Part shown: in pieces, positions 8,128-16,692 of the stretch | Numbering within the stretch: the first letter of the stretch is position 1 | How the letters are laid out: each line of letters starts with the position of its first letter | Source of the DNA: CAKZQX01 sp034435975 | GTDB lineage: Bacteria > Chloroflexota > Chloroflexia > Chloroflexales > Chloroflexaceae | Reading direction: 5' to 3' | DNA length: 64,000 nucleotides | NCBI GenBank assembly: GCA_034435975.1 | Contig: DAOTWD010000152.1 | Coordinates: forward strand, 62,001-126,000 | Notes under the pieces: model-generated | The model's database searches: none | Told to the model about the DNA's origin: nothing | What the model saw: only the letters and a program-made list of their open reading frames with translations | Made by a program: the position numbers and the translations under genes

Positions 8128-9362
8128 ACTGTTCTAACACCCAGGAACCGCAGTGCCGCGCTGATATACACCTGCGCTGCCCGCACCACCTCATCCAGTT
8201 CAACATACTCATCGGGTTGATGGGCAATCCGCTTCTTGCCTGGCCCATATACCACAATCGGTATCGCCCGCTCGCGCCACAGAATTGTCCCATCGGTCGC
8301 CCCAGGAACACCGCCAATCACTGGCACAGTACCGTAGATCTGCGTGTGGGCCGCGATCACCGCCTGTACTACCGGATCATCAACAGCGGTTTCGGTGGAT
8401 GGACGATCATCAAGCGTCTCAAGTTCAAAGCGATACATAGGATACGTCGCGGTCAATAGTGTTGCCTCTTGCTGAATCGCCGTCAGTAGTTCGGCGTGAG
8501 TGATGGTCGGTACGCTACGAACATCCAGATAGGCCTCGCACGCCCCTGGTATACAGTTGATCTGAGCGGTATCACCCGTGAGCGGGGCACGCAAAACGGT
8601 TGGGGTGATGTACAGGTCGCCCAGCGACGGGTGTGACCCATAGTCGTGTTGCAGGCGCGTTTCCAGGTCAAGCAAACGCTGTAACAGGTGCACCATCGCC
8701 GTCAGTGCATTCACCCCTTCGTTGGGCATCGCCCCATGCGCGATGCGCCCATGTGACAACAGCCGCAGCCGTAACGCACCCTTCTGGGCGATACATACCT
8801 CGCGCTCTTCCGGCTCACACACAATGGCTCCGTCCACGCCATCGGCATAACCGGCCGCAATCAGCGCCTTGATGCCCAGCATCATCCCCTCTTCATCGAC
8901 CGGCACTGCCAGGCGGATGCGCCCACGGAAAGGTAACGCACTGAGTTGAATAGCCCGTGCTGCAAACAACATTGCGGCCAGGCCGCCCTTCATATCAGCC
9001 GCGCCTCGCCCATAGAGTCGCCCGTTCACCACCTGTGCCCCGAAGGGGTCGTACTGCCAGGCCGCCCGATCACCAGGTGTCACCACATCGGTGTGGCCCT
9101 CAAAGAGTAGGCAGCGCCCGGCTCCACCCGTACCGTTCAGATCGGCAATCACATTCGGGCGATCAGGCGCAACTGGCTGCCATCCTGGTTGCCAGCCCCA
9201 ATCGCGCAGCAGATCATACACCAGTTGCGCCACTGCCGCTTCATTGGCACCTGGCACATCGGGCTGATAGACGCTGGGTGTTGCCACCAGTTGCCGCAAA
9301 AACGCGATCAGTCCCGGCTCATCCAGATGCTCCAGGGCACGTTGTATGCATAAAGTTGGCAT
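8124..9362 (-). CDS. M20-family metallopeptidase (ArgE/DapE/ACY1-like deacylase)
   Basis: A 412-residue zinc-dependent amidohydrolase of the M20 family. Metal and catalytic motifs are in order: EGHTDVV (His and Asp), GRGAADMKGGLA (bridging Asp), VDEEGMM (catalytic Glu with metal Glu), an Asp/Glu near VCEPEE, and a C-terminal His region (KRIAHQPDEYV). The IAHGAMPNEGVNA block belongs to the dimerisation lid. The annotated start is the ATG at 9362, preceded by GTAGGGATAG; the frame continues upstream to 9413 but without a ribosome-binding site. Members remove acyl groups from amino acids (acetylornithine, succinyl-diaminopimelate) or cleave dipeptides, and the sequence does not decide between these. 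It is translationally coupled to panE. Confidence 0.9.
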   Translation of the reverse strand: MPTLCIQRALEHLDEPGLIAFLRQLVATPSVYQPDVPGANEAAVAQLVYDLLRDWGWQPGWQPVAPDRPNVIADLNGTGGAGRCLLFEGHTDVVTPGDRAAWQYDPFGAQVVNGRLYGRGAADMKGGLAAMLFAARAIQLSALPFRGRIRLAVPVDEEGMMLGIKALIAAGYADGVDGAIVCEPEEREVCIAQKGALRLRLLSHGRIAHGAMPNEGVNALTAMVHLLQRLLDLETRLQHDYGSHPSLGDLYITPTVLRAPLTGDTAQINCIPGACEAYLDVRSVPTITHAELLTAIQQEATLLTATYPMYRFELETLDDRPSTETAVDDPVVQAVIAAHTQIYGTVPVIGGVPGATDGTILWRERAIPIVVYGPGKKRIAHQPDEYVELDEVVRAAQVYISAALRFLGVRTV

Positions 9363-9853
9363 ACTATCCCTACTCCATTCATTGACACGAGGAGCGCAGT
9401 CATTCCCACACATGACCTTTTGCGCCTACAGGAGCGGAAAAGCGCTGGAATATTGAGATGTTCCAACGCTGGAAGGTACCGCAATGGCGAAGTGACATCT
9501 TCCAAAGATGAAAAGATGAAAGGACTATATCACCGTGTCCCTCCTGTCATTGGCGTGAAGACTCAGCACGCTCTATAATAACATGCATGAAGGTAGGAAG
9601 TCACTTGATATCGATAGAATCTCTGCGTAACTCAGCATGGTAAGCTTAAAACAGGCAGTGCTGAATGATAAAAGTTACGTGGTGGCTCATCATCTGTCGG
9701 CCGTTTTCGCCTACGGCAGCCTGAAAGGATTGGAACGAGCTACGGTTCTAAAGTTGTATGTGCCCCACTGGTGCAGGCGAAAAAGACGTTGTGGTTGAGC
9801 AACCGCTTAACTTGTGTGAATGAACCACCTATTCCAGCGAAGGAGGCTTTCTG
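9363..9853. other. Divergent intergenic region
   Basis: The 490 bases between the M20 gene and panB hold no open frame with coding character. They contain short repeated words such as GTTCCAACGCTGGAAGGTACC, of the kind seen again near 47.75 kb, and an AAGATGAAAAGATGAAAG stretch. Promoters for both flanking operons should lie here, but I see no clear consensus. A good AGGAGG for panB is at 9841-9846. Confidence 0.6.
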
Positions 9854-10693
9854 GTGCGCCTGACAATCCTTGATATTCAACGCATGAAGCGGCGTGGTGA
9901 ACGGATTCCCATGGTCACCGCCTATGACTATACCTCGGCGCAAATTGTTGATCGAGCAGGTATTCCGCTCATTCTGGTGGGCGATACGCTGGCCATGGTC
10001 ATGCTCGGCCATCCGACGACCCTGCCGGTGTCGCTGGACGAGATGTTGCACCATATCCGGGCAGTGGTACGTGGGAGCCAGCAGGCGCTAGTGGTGGGCG
10101 ATCTGCCTTTTCTCACCTATACGACTGTAGATCAGGCAGTGCATTCTGCCGGGCGGGTGCTGCAAGAAACCGGAGCGCAGGCAGTCAAGCTAGAGGGCGG
10201 CACCAGCGTTGCGCCTACCGTTCAGCGTCTGGTTGAACTGGGTATTCCAGTAATGGGACATATCGGCTTTACTCCGCAGTCAGTCAACCAGATGGGTGTG
10301 CGCGTCCAGGGCAGACGAGCCGGTCGGGCGCGTCAGTTGATCGAGGATGCGCTGGCCTTGCAGCAAGCGGGAGTCTTTAGCCTGGTACTGGAACTGGTGC
10401 CGGCTGAACTGGCTCGTGCGATTACTACCCGTCTGCGTATTCCAACCATTGGCATCGGTGCCGGGCCAGACTGTGATGGACAGGTGCAGGTGTGGCATGA
10501 TATGCTCGGTCTGTACACCGATTTTGTCCCACGTCATGCCCGCCGCTATGCCACGCTGGCCGACATGATTACCACCGCGCTTCAGCAGTATGCCACCGAT
10601 GTGCGTGAGGGAATGTTCCCTACTAAGGAACACAGTTCCAGCATGGATGTACAGGAGTTGCAGGCGGCGCTCGCAGCGCTGGACGAGCAATAG
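9854..10693 (+). CDS. panB: 3-methyl-2-oxobutanoate hydroxymethyltransferase
   Basis: PanB transfers the methylene group of 5,10-methylene-THF to 2-oxoisovalerate, giving ketopantoate. The 279-residue protein has the whole family signature: VTAYDYTSAQIVDRAGIP at residues 21-38, LVGDTLAMVMLG and VVGDLPF with the magnesium-binding aspartates, KLEGG, GHIGFTPQSVNQMG, and the terminal GIGAGPDCDGQVQVWHDML with the catalytic Glu replaced by the usual GxGxxxxGQ..D loop. The GTG start at 9854 follows AGGAGG by seven bases. The next gene overlaps the stop by one base, and panC follows after a repeat-filled gap. Identification is firm. Confidence 0.97.
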   Translation: MRLTILDIQRMKRRGERIPMVTAYDYTSAQIVDRAGIPLILVGDTLAMVMLGHPTTLPVSLDEMLHHIRAVVRGSQQALVVGDLPFLTYTTVDQAVHSAGRVLQETGAQAVKLEGGTSVAPTVQRLVELGIPVMGHIGFTPQSVNQMGVRVQGRRAGRARQLIEDALALQQAGVFSLVLELVPAELARAITTRLRIPTIGIGAGPDCDGQVQVWHDMLGLYTDFVPRHARRYATLADMITTALQQYATDVREGMFPTKEHSSSMDVQELQAALAALDEQ

Positions 10694-11133
10694 TGGGTCA
10701 GGCAGTGAATGTGTCGCTGTTTGTGTATGGAACGCTCAAGCCGGGTGAGATGAACTATGCCGACTATCTGGCCGGACGTACGCTATACGAGCAACCAGCG
10801 TGGGTCGTGGGTGCGGTACTCTACACTGCTGGCCCCTTTCCCTATCTGGTGCTTGGGAACGGTCTGGCGCAGCCGACAGAATACGTTTATGGTATGTTGC
10901 TGACCATTTGCCCGGAAGTGTATATGGCGACCCTGCAAGCGCTGGATGACCTGGAAGGGTATCAGCCAGGTGCTGCCGGGAATCTCTATGAGCGCATCAC
11001 CCATACTGTCCAGACTGCCGGTGCGCAGGTTGCTGCCTGGATGTATGTGGCTGGCTTGCAACCGCTGACGGCGATCCGTGCCGGTCAGTTCCACAAAATT
11101 CCGGGTGGCAATTGGAACGTTGGATGGAGATGA
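10693..11133 (+). CDS. Gamma-glutamylcyclotransferase-fold (AIG2-like) protein
   Basis: A 146-residue protein of the GGCT/AIG2-like fold. The substrate-loop motif FVYGTLKPGEMN is near residue 10, a second core strand is VVGAVLYTAGPFPYLVL, and the catalytic Glu is expected in LDDLEGY. Family members cyclise gamma-glutamyl groups to 5-oxoproline or remove gamma-glutamylamines. It starts at a GTG that overlaps the panB stop by one base, so it is translated with panB; a second GTG twelve bases on is an alternative. A direct role in pantothenate synthesis is unknown. Its coupling to panB may simply reflect co-expression. Confidence 0.85.
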   Translation: MGQAVNVSLFVYGTLKPGEMNYADYLAGRTLYEQPAWVVGAVLYTAGPFPYLVLGNGLAQPTEYVYGMLLTICPEVYMATLQALDDLEGYQPGAAGNLYERITHTVQTAGAQVAAWMYVAGLQPLTAIRAGQFHKIPGGNWNVGWR

Positions 11134-11604
11134 GGCAGCGCAGAGGTGCAACGAAGTGCAAAGCGCAAAGCGGGTGCGCCGTAGCCGTAGCGTGTCCCTC
11201 CGGGGCGCGGGCGGGCGATGGGAACGTGGCTGTCGCTGATGGGGCGCGAGGCGCGGAGGCGTGAGGTGTGAGGCATGAGGTGCGAGGTGCTGTGAAGCGT
11301 TGAGGCATTGAAACATGAAAGTGTTCAAGCGTTCCAGCACACCGCCCGCTCATGCCGCTCAATCGCTCAGATTGCTTTCCGCTTTGCCCGTGTGTCCCTC
11401 CGGGGCGTGGTAGGCAATAGCGACGTGGCCATAAGCAGGGGACGTGAGGCGTCTTTGCGTTGGTGCCCTGGCATCCTGGCACGTCTCATCACCCATCCCT
11501 CTGTGCCGTTGCATTAAAAAAGCGTGTGGCGTCAGACGCGAGGTGCTGCGGCCTTATCACGTTATTGCATCGTCGTCTCCGCGTCTCTTTAACAAGGAAA
11601 ATTG
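11134..11604. repeat. Repeat-rich spacer between the GGCT gene and panC (family D words)
   Basis: This 470-base spacer has no gene. It contains CGTAGCGTGTCCCTCCGGGG continuing into GCGCGGGCGGGCG (11186-11217), matching the repeats at 5.4 kb, a shorter CCCTCCGGGGCG copy at 11389-11407, and runs of GAGGCGTGAGGTGTGAGG-type words. It separates panC from panB and probably carries its own panC promoter, which I could not identify. Confidence 0.7.
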
Positions 11605-12462
11605 ATGGAAATTATCAAAACCATTGCACGGTTACGGCAGGTACGTGCTCGATTTGCCCAGGTAGGACTGGTTCCGACAATGGGCTATCTGCACGAGGGA
11701 CACTTGAGCCTGGTGCGTCTGGCACGGAACGAGTGTGATACCGTGGCAGTCAGCATTTTTGTTAACCCGACCCAGTTTGGGCCACACGAGGATCTGGATC
11801 GCTATCCGCGTAACCTTGAACGCGATTTCCAGCTTTTACAGGCACAGGGTGTCGATCTGGTCTTTGTCCCCGATGTGGCCGAGATCTATCCCGATGGCTA
11901 TAGCACCTATGTTGAAGTGCAGGGCGTCACTGAAATGCTCGAAGGCGCTGCCCGGCCGGGCCATTTTCGGGGTGTTGCCACCGTTCTTTGCAAGCTGTTT
12001 AACATTATACAGCCCACCCATGCTTATTTTGGGCAGAAAGACGCGCAACAAACGGTCGTGGTGCGCAAAATGGTACGCGATCTTGACCTGCCGATCGAGA
12101 TCGTCATTGGACCGACCGTCCGTGAAGCAGATGGCCTGGCTTTGAGTAGTCGCAATGTCTATCTCACGCCCGACGAACGGGTGGCGGCGACCGTGTTGTA
12201 TCGGGCCTTAATGTCTGCCCGTGAGCGTTATGTGGCCGGCAGCCGCGATGCCGAAGAGCTGCGGGCCGCAATGCGGGCAGTCCTCAGCGCCGAACCACTG
12301 GCCCGCGTCGAGTATGTGAGTGCTGCGCACCCGCTCACGCTGCAAGAGCTTGACCAGCTCGACATGGATGGTGGGTTGCTGTCAATGGCCGTGCATATTG
12401 GCAGCACACGCCTGATCGACAATATCATTGTGCAGGATAGGCAGGTGACGAATGAGGAGTAA
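11605..12462 (+). CDS. panC: Pantothenate synthetase (pantoate--beta-alanine ligase)
   Basis: PanC joins pantoate and beta-alanine with ATP to form pantothenate. The 285-residue protein shows the PTMGYLHEGH nucleotide motif (residues about 28-37), FVNPTQFGPHEDLDRYPR, LEGAARPGHFRGVATV, the FGQKDAQQ loop and the ADGLALSSRNVYL KMSKS-like segment. All ATP and pantoate contacts are present. The ATG at 11605 is chosen because AAGGAAA precedes it. The aguB gene starts 14 bases after the stop on the same strand. With panB and panE nearby, only panD (beta-alanine supply) is missing from the set. The neighbouring aguB belongs to polyamine metabolism and gives no beta-alanine directly. Confidence 0.97.
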   Translation: MEIIKTIARLRQVRARFAQVGLVPTMGYLHEGHLSLVRLARNECDTVAVSIFVNPTQFGPHEDLDRYPRNLERDFQLLQAQGVDLVFVPDVAEIYPDGYSTYVEVQGVTEMLEGAARPGHFRGVATVLCKLFNIIQPTHAYFGQKDAQQTVVVRKMVRDLDLPIEIVIGPTVREADGLALSSRNVYLTPDERVAATVLYRALMSARERYVAGSRDAEELRAAMRAVLSAEPLARVEYVSAAHPLTLQELDQLDMDGGLLSMAVHIGSTRLIDNIIVQDRQVTNEE

Positions 12463-12476
12463 GGAGTACTATTTTT

Positions 12477-13370
12477 GTGAAACGTGTGCAACGGATCGTT
12501 AAGGTAGGCCTGATTCAGATGACCTGTGATGCCGAGCCAGGCACCAACATGCAGAAAGCGCTGGCTGGAATTCGCGCTGCGGCGGCGCAGGGGGCGCAGA
12601 TCATCTGCCTGCAGGAGTTGTTCCGCTCGCTCTACTTCTGTCAGAGCGAGGATTACGACCACTTTGCGCTAGCCGAGCCCATCCCTGGCCCGACCACGAC
12701 TGCGTTGGCACCGCTGGCGGCCGAACTGCAGGTGGTGATCATTGCCAGCCTGTTTGAGAAGCGTGCCGAAGGCATTTATCACAACACTGCCGTTGTCCTG
12801 GATGCGGACGGCACGTACCTGGGCAAGTATCGCAAAATGCATATTCCTGATGACCCGCTCTTCTATGAGAAGTTCTACTTTGCACCGGGCGATCTAGGCT
12901 TCAAGGTCTTTCATACGCGCTATGCGGATGTGGGTGTGCTGGTGTGCTGGGATCAGTGGTACCCGGAAGCGGCGCGCTTGACGGCATTACGCGGCGCGGA
13001 GATCCTGTTTTACCCGACGGCGATCGGCTGGCATCCGTCCGAGAAGGAAGAGCATGGAGCCACCCAACACAGCAGTTGGGAAGTCATACAGCGCTCGCAT
13101 GCGATTGCGAATGGCTGCCACGTGGTCAGCGTCAATCGTACCGGGCATGAAGGGCCGGCCAATGGCGGGATTGAGTTCTGGGGGCAGAGCTTTGTGGCCG
13201 ATCCAGGCGGCGTCGTACTGGCGCGGGCCGCCAGTGACTGTGAGGAAGTGCTGGTGGTGCCCTGCGACCTGGCCCGCACTGCCAGCGTGCGTACCCACTG
13301 GCCCTTCCTGCGCGACCGTCGCATCGACGCCTATGCCGACCTGACACGGCGGTATATTGATGACGAGTGA
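12477..13370 (+). CDS. aguB: N-carbamoylputrescine amidase
   Basis: A 297-residue nitrilase-superfamily enzyme hydrolysing N-carbamoylputrescine to putrescine, CO2 and ammonia. The catalytic triad is visible: Glu 47 in CLQELF, Lys 120 in KYRKMHIP and Cys 157 in LVCWDQWYPEAAR. The long segments PDDPLFYEKFYFAPGD and YPTAIGWHPSEKEEHG are typical of AguB rather than general carbamoylases. The GTG start at 12477 lies eleven bases after AAGGAG. No agmatine deiminase (aguA) is adjacent. It sits directly behind panC, probably in one transcript that ends at the terminator at 13392-13432. Confidence 0.95.
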   Translation: MKRVQRIVKVGLIQMTCDAEPGTNMQKALAGIRAAAAQGAQIICLQELFRSLYFCQSEDYDHFALAEPIPGPTTTALAPLAAELQVVIIASLFEKRAEGIYHNTAVVLDADGTYLGKYRKMHIPDDPLFYEKFYFAPGDLGFKVFHTRYADVGVLVCWDQWYPEAARLTALRGAEILFYPTAIGWHPSEKEEHGATQHSSWEVIQRSHAIANGCHVVSVNRTGHEGPANGGIEFWGQSFVADPGGVVLARAASDCEEVLVVPCDLARTASVRTHWPFLRDRRIDAYADLTRRYIDDE

Positions 13371-13391
13371 GGCTGTCAGAGCGGTAGTGGC

Positions 13392-13432
13392 AAAAGAGGC
13401 GAGTCGGGCCACTGCCACGACTCGCCTCTTTT
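13392..13432. terminator. Bidirectional rho-independent terminator between aguB and ssrA
   Basis: A perfect 15-bp stem (AAAAGAGGCGAGTCG and its complement) with an 11-base loop is flanked by T-runs in both directions. It can stop aguB transcripts from the left and tmRNA transcripts from the right. Confidence 0.95.
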
Positions 13433-13439
13433 TTAACGG

Positions 13440-13804
13440 TGGTGGAGATGGGGGGAGTCGAACCCCCGTCCAGAAAAATAGGTTGTAGATATACTACAAG
13501 CTTAGCTCATTGCTTTTAGCTCGCTCTGAACCGCGCCATGAGCAAAGCGGTCTTCGAGCAATCTCACGTATCTTAGACTAGCCCGTGTGAGCAACGAGAC
13601 TGGTCGCACTCGACTTACTGACGTCTAACTCCGCATCATCGAGCGAATGCTGGACAGACGCGCTCCTTAATTAAGCAGCGAGGGCCAGCCGAGGCTGAAC
13701 CCGAGTGTGGTTGTTGGCAGTTATTGCCGTTGCCCCTTTAACGAGACTGGGCGGCTCGGCTTGCAATCTACAACGTTCTTTCCCTGTCGAAACCATGCAT
13801 CCCC
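13440..13804 (-). ncRNA. ssrA: Transfer-messenger RNA (tmRNA)
   Basis: tmRNA rescues stalled ribosomes and adds a degradation tag. On the minus strand the gene begins GGGGATGCATGGTTTCGACA and ends with the T-arm GGGGGTTCGACTCCCCCC and CATCTCCACCA. The first seven bases pair with CATCTCC before the encoded CCA, allowing one G-U pair, to form the acceptor stem. The tag frame runs from 13718 to 13671: ANNHTRVQPRLALAA then TAA TTAA. The LALAA end is the usual proteolysis signal. Length is 365 nt and the molecule appears to be one piece. The tag resembles the one I recall from Chloroflexus aurantiacus, differing in the middle. A consensus promoter sits just upstream. Confidence 0.97.
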
Positions 13805-13822
13805 GTATGACACACAAAGCTC

Positions 13823-13851
13823 ATTATACCAGAACGGTCGTGCGCTGTCAA
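13823..13851 (-). promoter_or_regulatory. Sigma-70-type promoter of ssrA
   Basis: On the minus strand TTGACA (13851-13846) and TATAAT (13828-13823) are both exact consensus and 17 bases apart. Transcription should start near 13816, about a dozen bases before the mature tmRNA 5' end. Confidence 0.92.
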
Positions 13852-13909
13852 TAGTAGGATGGTGAGGCGTTGAGGTACCCAACGCCTTCATACTCAACCT
13901 CCTGGCCCA

Positions 13910-14200
13910 CTATCGCTTGATTTGCTCGCCAGTGTAGGGATCGTACTGCCACTCACCAGTTGGATCTTGCTGGTTTAGCGGTATCTGCGACGGCATGGGC
14001 GAAGATGGGAAGCTGAGTGGCTCCTCAGGCATCACAATCCATAAAACCAGGTAAAGCAGAGGGCTGACGCCGCCCATCAATACGGCAATGACGAAGATCA
14101 GCCGGACAATCGTCGTGTCAATATTGAAGTAACGTGCCAGACCACTGCATACACCCCCAAGAATACGATCACTGCGCGAGCGAGTAAGTTTATCTTGCAT
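13910..14200 (-). CDS. PspC-domain membrane protein
   Basis: A 96-residue protein with a PspC domain: LTRSRSDRILGGVCSGLARYF at residues 4-24 followed by one hydrophobic hairpin (VRLIFVIAVLMGGVSPLLYLVLWIVMPEE). The remaining 40 residues are polar and rich in Pro and Gln. PspC domains sense or stabilise the membrane in phage-shock-type responses, but no pspA or pspF is near. The gene stands alone between ssrA and the DsbA-like gene. An AAGGGATC ribosome-binding site precedes the ATG. Confidence 0.9.
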   Translation of the reverse strand: MQDKLTRSRSDRILGGVCSGLARYFNIDTTIVRLIFVIAVLMGGVSPLLYLVLWIVMPEEPLSFPSSPMPSQIPLNQQDPTGEWQYDPYTGEQIKR

Positions 14201-14329
14201 GGTAAGATCCCTTTCGTCTTAACAAAAATACACTGTGTGCTTCCAGTTATTTCTCGCTAATGGTACGATGGAAGCCTCTTAGATGTTGCATTTGCATATC
14301 TTGTGCCACAATTGCCATGCGTGTCTGCT

Positions 14330-15160
14330 CTACTGACCCTGCGCCCCGCGTTCGGCCTCAATAATGCGCTGGAACACCTCAAACGGTTGTGCTCCGCGCA
14401 CGGTTTGTCCGTTGACCAGAAAAGACGGTGTACCCTGGATGCCAATTGAGTGTGCTGTCTCAGTTTGATAGGCAATCCGGGCCGTGTGTTGCTGTGAGTC
14501 GAGGCAGGTATTAAACGCGGCTGTATCCAGATTGAGTTCCTGCGCAAAAAGTTTCAGATTATCCTTGTTGAAGCTACGTTGACCGCTTGCCAGACGTTCA
14601 AACAGCAGGTCGTGATACTCCCAGAACGCACCCTGGTCAGCAGCGCATTCACCGGCTTCGGCAGCAAACAGAGACTCCTCACTTAAGAAGGCTACACTCT
14701 GGTAGCCGAAGCGCACCATGCCGGTGTCAATATATTGTTCCAGAAGCTGCGGGAGCGTATCGGTAGCAAAGCGTCCACAGAAACCACACACAAAATCACT
14801 AAACTCAATGATTGTGATCGGCGCATCTGCGTCCCCTCTGAAGTGACGTGTCTCATTCACCACGGCTTGCATCAAGGTGGTGCGCACATCACTGGCTGCA
14901 GGGTTGGGCGCTGGCGCGGCAGAGTCCGTAGCCGGGAGCGCTGTACGTGCTGGCTCGCCGGCCGTCTGTTTCCCAGCATTATTGCGCCCTGTCAGCAATA
15001 TGCCACCTGCCCCACCGACGATTATGCCAATCAGGAGTCCGAACACAAAGATAATCGTCCGGTTGTAGGGTAGCGGGGTTTGTTTCTCCATAGGTTTTGC
15101 CTCATGTTCTTGTACACGGCGTTGCATGAACGCTTGCCGGATATGATAGAATTGCTCCAT
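14330..15160 (-). CDS. Membrane-anchored DsbA-like thioredoxin-fold protein
   Basis: A 276-residue protein with one N-terminal membrane anchor (about residues 35-56, IIFVFGLLIGIIVGGAGG), an Ala/Pro/Thr linker to about residue 105, and a DsbA/thioredoxin_4 domain. The active site is CGFC at residues 125-128, and the cis-Pro loop is GTPSFLVNG. The family oxidises, reduces or isomerises disulfides outside the membrane. A second methionine at residue 24 (MEKQTPLP, base 15091) is an alternative start directly before the anchor. The C-terminal QPFEVFQRIIEA is shared with the lipoprotein at 48.1 kb, so the two are paralogues. No DsbB/VKOR partner is adjacent. Confidence 0.9.
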   Translation of the reverse strand: MEQFYHIRQAFMQRRVQEHEAKPMEKQTPLPYNRTIIFVFGLLIGIIVGGAGGILLTGRNNAGKQTAGEPARTALPATDSAAPAPNPAASDVRTTLMQAVVNETRHFRGDADAPITIIEFSDFVCGFCGRFATDTLPQLLEQYIDTGMVRFGYQSVAFLSEESLFAAEAGECAADQGAFWEYHDLLFERLASGQRSFNKDNLKLFAQELNLDTAAFNTCLDSQQHTARIAYQTETAHSIGIQGTPSFLVNGQTVRGAQPFEVFQRIIEAERGAQGQ

Positions 15161-15675
15161 CTAGTTCATTATACCCTGCATAGTGGATTGATGCAGCCGA
15201 TCTTGACGGTATGGATAGGGCGATGTCAACGTTCCGTTGATCGGTGGGTGTAACCGCCTCGGTTCTGGTATGCAAAGACCACCTCCGTGGCTTTGCAAGC
15301 CCGCCTGCGCGGGCTTTGCAGCCCTCATCCGCGACTTCAGTTGCGGGGCGGGCAGACTGTTGGCGTAGCCCTATGGTATGGAGGCGTTGCTTGATCATCG
15401 ATCGCTTGTGTGTCATCATGATATAGGTAACGTCCTTTGTCTCGTTAACACGAGGTACGTGGTAGCTCGCATCAATTTTTTCGCCGAAGTTTATCCTGAG
15501 CGCAGCCGAAGGAGCCAGCGCTCCTGAAAAACAAAGAAAGTATGTACCGCGAGAAGAGAGGAGAGAGAAGAGAGAACCCTCCTCCGCTTCTCTCGCTCTT
15601 CACTCCTCTTCGGGGTGACAGTCTCCGAGAGCAACAGGTACTTTTGGCCTGGGAGCCGTCACATAGAGTCATAGT
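15161..15675. other. Intergenic region with repeat words
   Basis: No gene is seen. From 15270 to 15360 there are inverted words built on GCAAAGCC/GGCTTTGC and GCCCGCCTGCGCGGGC, able to fold into hairpins. Near 15485 is GTTTATCCTGAGCGCAGCCG, a common bacterial repeat word. From 15541 to 15662 lies a copy of repeat family C, listed separately. Confidence 0.6.
15541..15662 (-). repeat. Dispersed repeat family C, copy 1
   Basis: Read on the minus strand this block starts GTGACGGCTCCCAGG, continues TGTTGCTCTCGGAGACTG, then CCCCGAAGAGGAGTG, and ends in GGTTCTCTCTTCTC-rich purine/pyrimidine runs. The same order occurs at 35696-35822 and, with a replaced middle, at 47393-47508. Confidence 0.85.
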
Positions 15676-16380
15676 ATGGATAACAATTGGCCGACTTCGC
15701 CTGATGCAGCGATTGTGGTGCAAGAAGAGCTACGCAGTCGTATCAGTCTTGAAGATGACTTTGCGCCAGTGCAGACCGTGGCCGGGGTTGATGTGGGTTT
15801 TGAAGCCGACAATAGCGTGGCGCGGGCAGCGGTGGTGGTGCTTACCTATTCGACACTGCAACCATGCGCCTATGCCCTGGCGCGTCGTCCGGTAACGTTT
15901 CCCTATATTCCAGGCTTCCTCTCCTTTCGTGAGACGCCGGTCATTCTCGATGCACTGGCACAGTTGCCGATCCAACCGGATCTGGTCATCTGCGATGGGC
16001 AGGGAATTGCGCATCCGCGACGGTTTGGCATTGCCTGCCATCTGGGGTTGGTAGCCGGATTACCCAGCATTGGCTGTGCCAAGTCACGCTTAATCGGCCA
16101 CCATGAACCGTTGCCAGATAAGCGTGGTGCCCAGGTGCCACTGCTCGATGGGTCGGAACAAATTGGAGTCGTGGTACGCACACGTGCGGGGGTTAAACCC
16201 GTATATGTCTCGCCTGGTCATCGCGTGAGCATGGCAAGTGCAGTAGGGCTGGTTATGCATTGTGTCACGAAATATCGTCTACCCGAAACCACCCGTGCAG
16301 CACACAACCTGGCGTCCAATGATATTGTGCCACACGCACTGTCATTGCCAGCGTCACAGCAACGCCTGGCACTCGAATAG
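15676..16380 (+). CDS. nfi: Endonuclease V (deoxyinosine 3' endonuclease)
   Basis: A 234-residue endonuclease V, which nicks DNA (or RNA) near inosine during repair of deaminated adenine. Conserved blocks are VAGVDVGFE (first metal Asp), YIPGFLSFRE with the PYIP wedge that recognises the lesion, LVICDGQGIAHPRRFG (second metal Asp), and GCAKSRLIG. The C-terminal YVSPGHRVS and TTRAAHNLAS match the family. The length is normal. The gene stands alone; the upstream repeat ends a few bases before the ATG, and no good ribosome-binding site is visible. Confidence 0.95.
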   Translation: MDNNWPTSPDAAIVVQEELRSRISLEDDFAPVQTVAGVDVGFEADNSVARAAVVVLTYSTLQPCAYALARRPVTFPYIPGFLSFRETPVILDALAQLPIQPDLVICDGQGIAHPRRFGIACHLGLVAGLPSIGCAKSRLIGHHEPLPDKRGAQVPLLDGSEQIGVVVRTRAGVKPVYVSPGHRVSMASAVGLVMHCVTKYRLPETTRAAHNLASNDIVPHALSLPASQQRLALE

Positions 16381-16692
16381 CGTTCACGCTGCAACCAGCA
16401 ACCCTCTTGTGAAGAACCGGAGTCCCGGCCTGGCCTGATCTCGCTCAACCCCGACTGAAACAGGGACTTCAGGGTTACAATGGCCATACGATTGCTATAG
16501 TTAGATACGGAAGCAGGAAACAGAACGGCTGTCAGTGAGATAGGCAATAACGATGCCCAGATGGGGCGTCATGGGCATCGCGCCTGTTTCAGGGATTGTA
16601 TCTGTCTCATCACAGGTGGTCAAGTTGGTAATATATTGTTGCGTATTTATTGACCTGTGCCATACGAGTGACTCGGTGAATGAGAGCTGGGC
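16381..16692. other. Convergent intergenic region with a hairpin
   Basis: No gene is seen. CGATGCCC (16551-16558) and GGGCATCG (16573-16580) form an 8-bp stem that may serve as a terminator for nfi or the methyltransferase, although no T-run follows. A 22-base word around ACCGGAGTCCCGGC at 16408-16429 recurs at 29367-29388. Confidence 0.5.

Noticed and set aside
15480..15530. Transposon end around TTTATCCTGAGCGCAGCCG
   Set aside because: This word is widespread in bacteria as an isolated repeat; no inverted partner or transposase is near.
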